Below, in pieces: positions 63,810 to 64,000 of a stretch of 64,000 bases of DNA. Both the position numbers and the translations under genes were made by a program. Position 1 is the first letter of the stretch. Each line of letters opens with the position of its first letter. Source of the stretch: Chitinophaga arvensicola (GTDB taxonomy: Bacteria > Bacteroidota > Bacteroidia > Chitinophagales > Chitinophagaceae). Below the pieces are notes generated by a model that was not told the DNA's origin, did no database searches, and was given only the letters and a program-made list of their open reading frames with translations. The stretch spans positions 958,979 through 1,022,978 of the forward strand of contig NZ_FOJG01000002.1 of NCBI RefSeq assembly GCF_900110835.1, in the 5' to 3' direction.

Positions 63810-64000
63810 ATATGTTTATACCGTTTTTGAGAGAGCGTCTGTATTTTCTTTGACAGCATCATTCAAAATAGATCAAATATATTTTTTGTGGTGGTTTAAA
63901 TTTACCTGATAGTTTCTGTGGAAGTGCATTACCAACATACAGATACAGCACGATTAAGTTGAATCTACCTCTAAACACTAGATAATTTAAAAACCTGACG

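Overview
The window looks like chromosomal DNA of a member of the Bacteroidota, most likely Chitinophagaceae (Chitinophaga-like). It has three SusC or SusC/SusD nutrient-uptake systems, an ECF sigma/FecR pair, a SusC with an STN domain, FHS-type sugar permeases, promoter -7 boxes of the TAnnTTTG type, few Shine-Dalgarno sequences, and an Rhs/polymorphic-toxin locus. The genus is an inference from protein style, not from a marker gene. I saw no rRNA, tRNA, CRISPR array or insertion sequence.

Regions. (1) 1-6711, minus strand: a LacI-type regulator, a NagX-like membrane acyltransferase, a GH20 hexosaminidase, an FHS permease and a SusC cut by the left edge. It reads as an N-acetylhexosamine scavenging regulon, with three copies of a putative LacI operator core (ACGTACACG). 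(2) 6950-9129: a LysR regulator next to a phosphonoacetate-hydrolase-like enzyme, followed by a strong hairpin and a quinone-reductase-like MDR protein. (3) 10554-24542: an AraC regulator, a sugar porter (TTG start), a DUF5107/TPR protein and a GH2 enzyme on the plus strand, facing a SusD/SusC pair on the minus strand across a bidirectional terminator. (4) 24891-30599, minus strand: a CzcCBA/CusCBA-type metal-efflux operon. (5) 31046-44250: small housekeeping and stress genes, including GNAT/MocR with three direct repeats between them, a macroglobulin-like exported protein, an alpha/beta hydrolase, TfoX/NTF2-like genes divergent from HxlR with twin operators, DinB divergent from an AlkD-like protein, and a TlpA gene apparently split by a frameshift. 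(6) 43081-52608, minus strand: a six-gene ECF sigma-FecR-SusC-SusD-thioredoxin-esterase operon.

(7) 52823-63711 is the most unusual part. It is an AT-richer, mostly minus-strand array of small secreted, lipoprotein or membrane proteins. They are separated by short decayed copies of the Rhs core tip (protein motif HYYPFGLTMAG). Each copy starts at nearly the same codon and lies within a few tens of bases after the stop of a small gene. This is what repeated replacement of Rhs toxin/immunity tips should leave: a graveyard of orphan toxin-immunity cassettes, with several toxins and immunity genes broken by one stop codon or one frameshift. A fibre-like gene (62647-63711) heads the array, and a decayed copy of its 3' end at 58881-59045 suggests that the whole unit was once duplicated.
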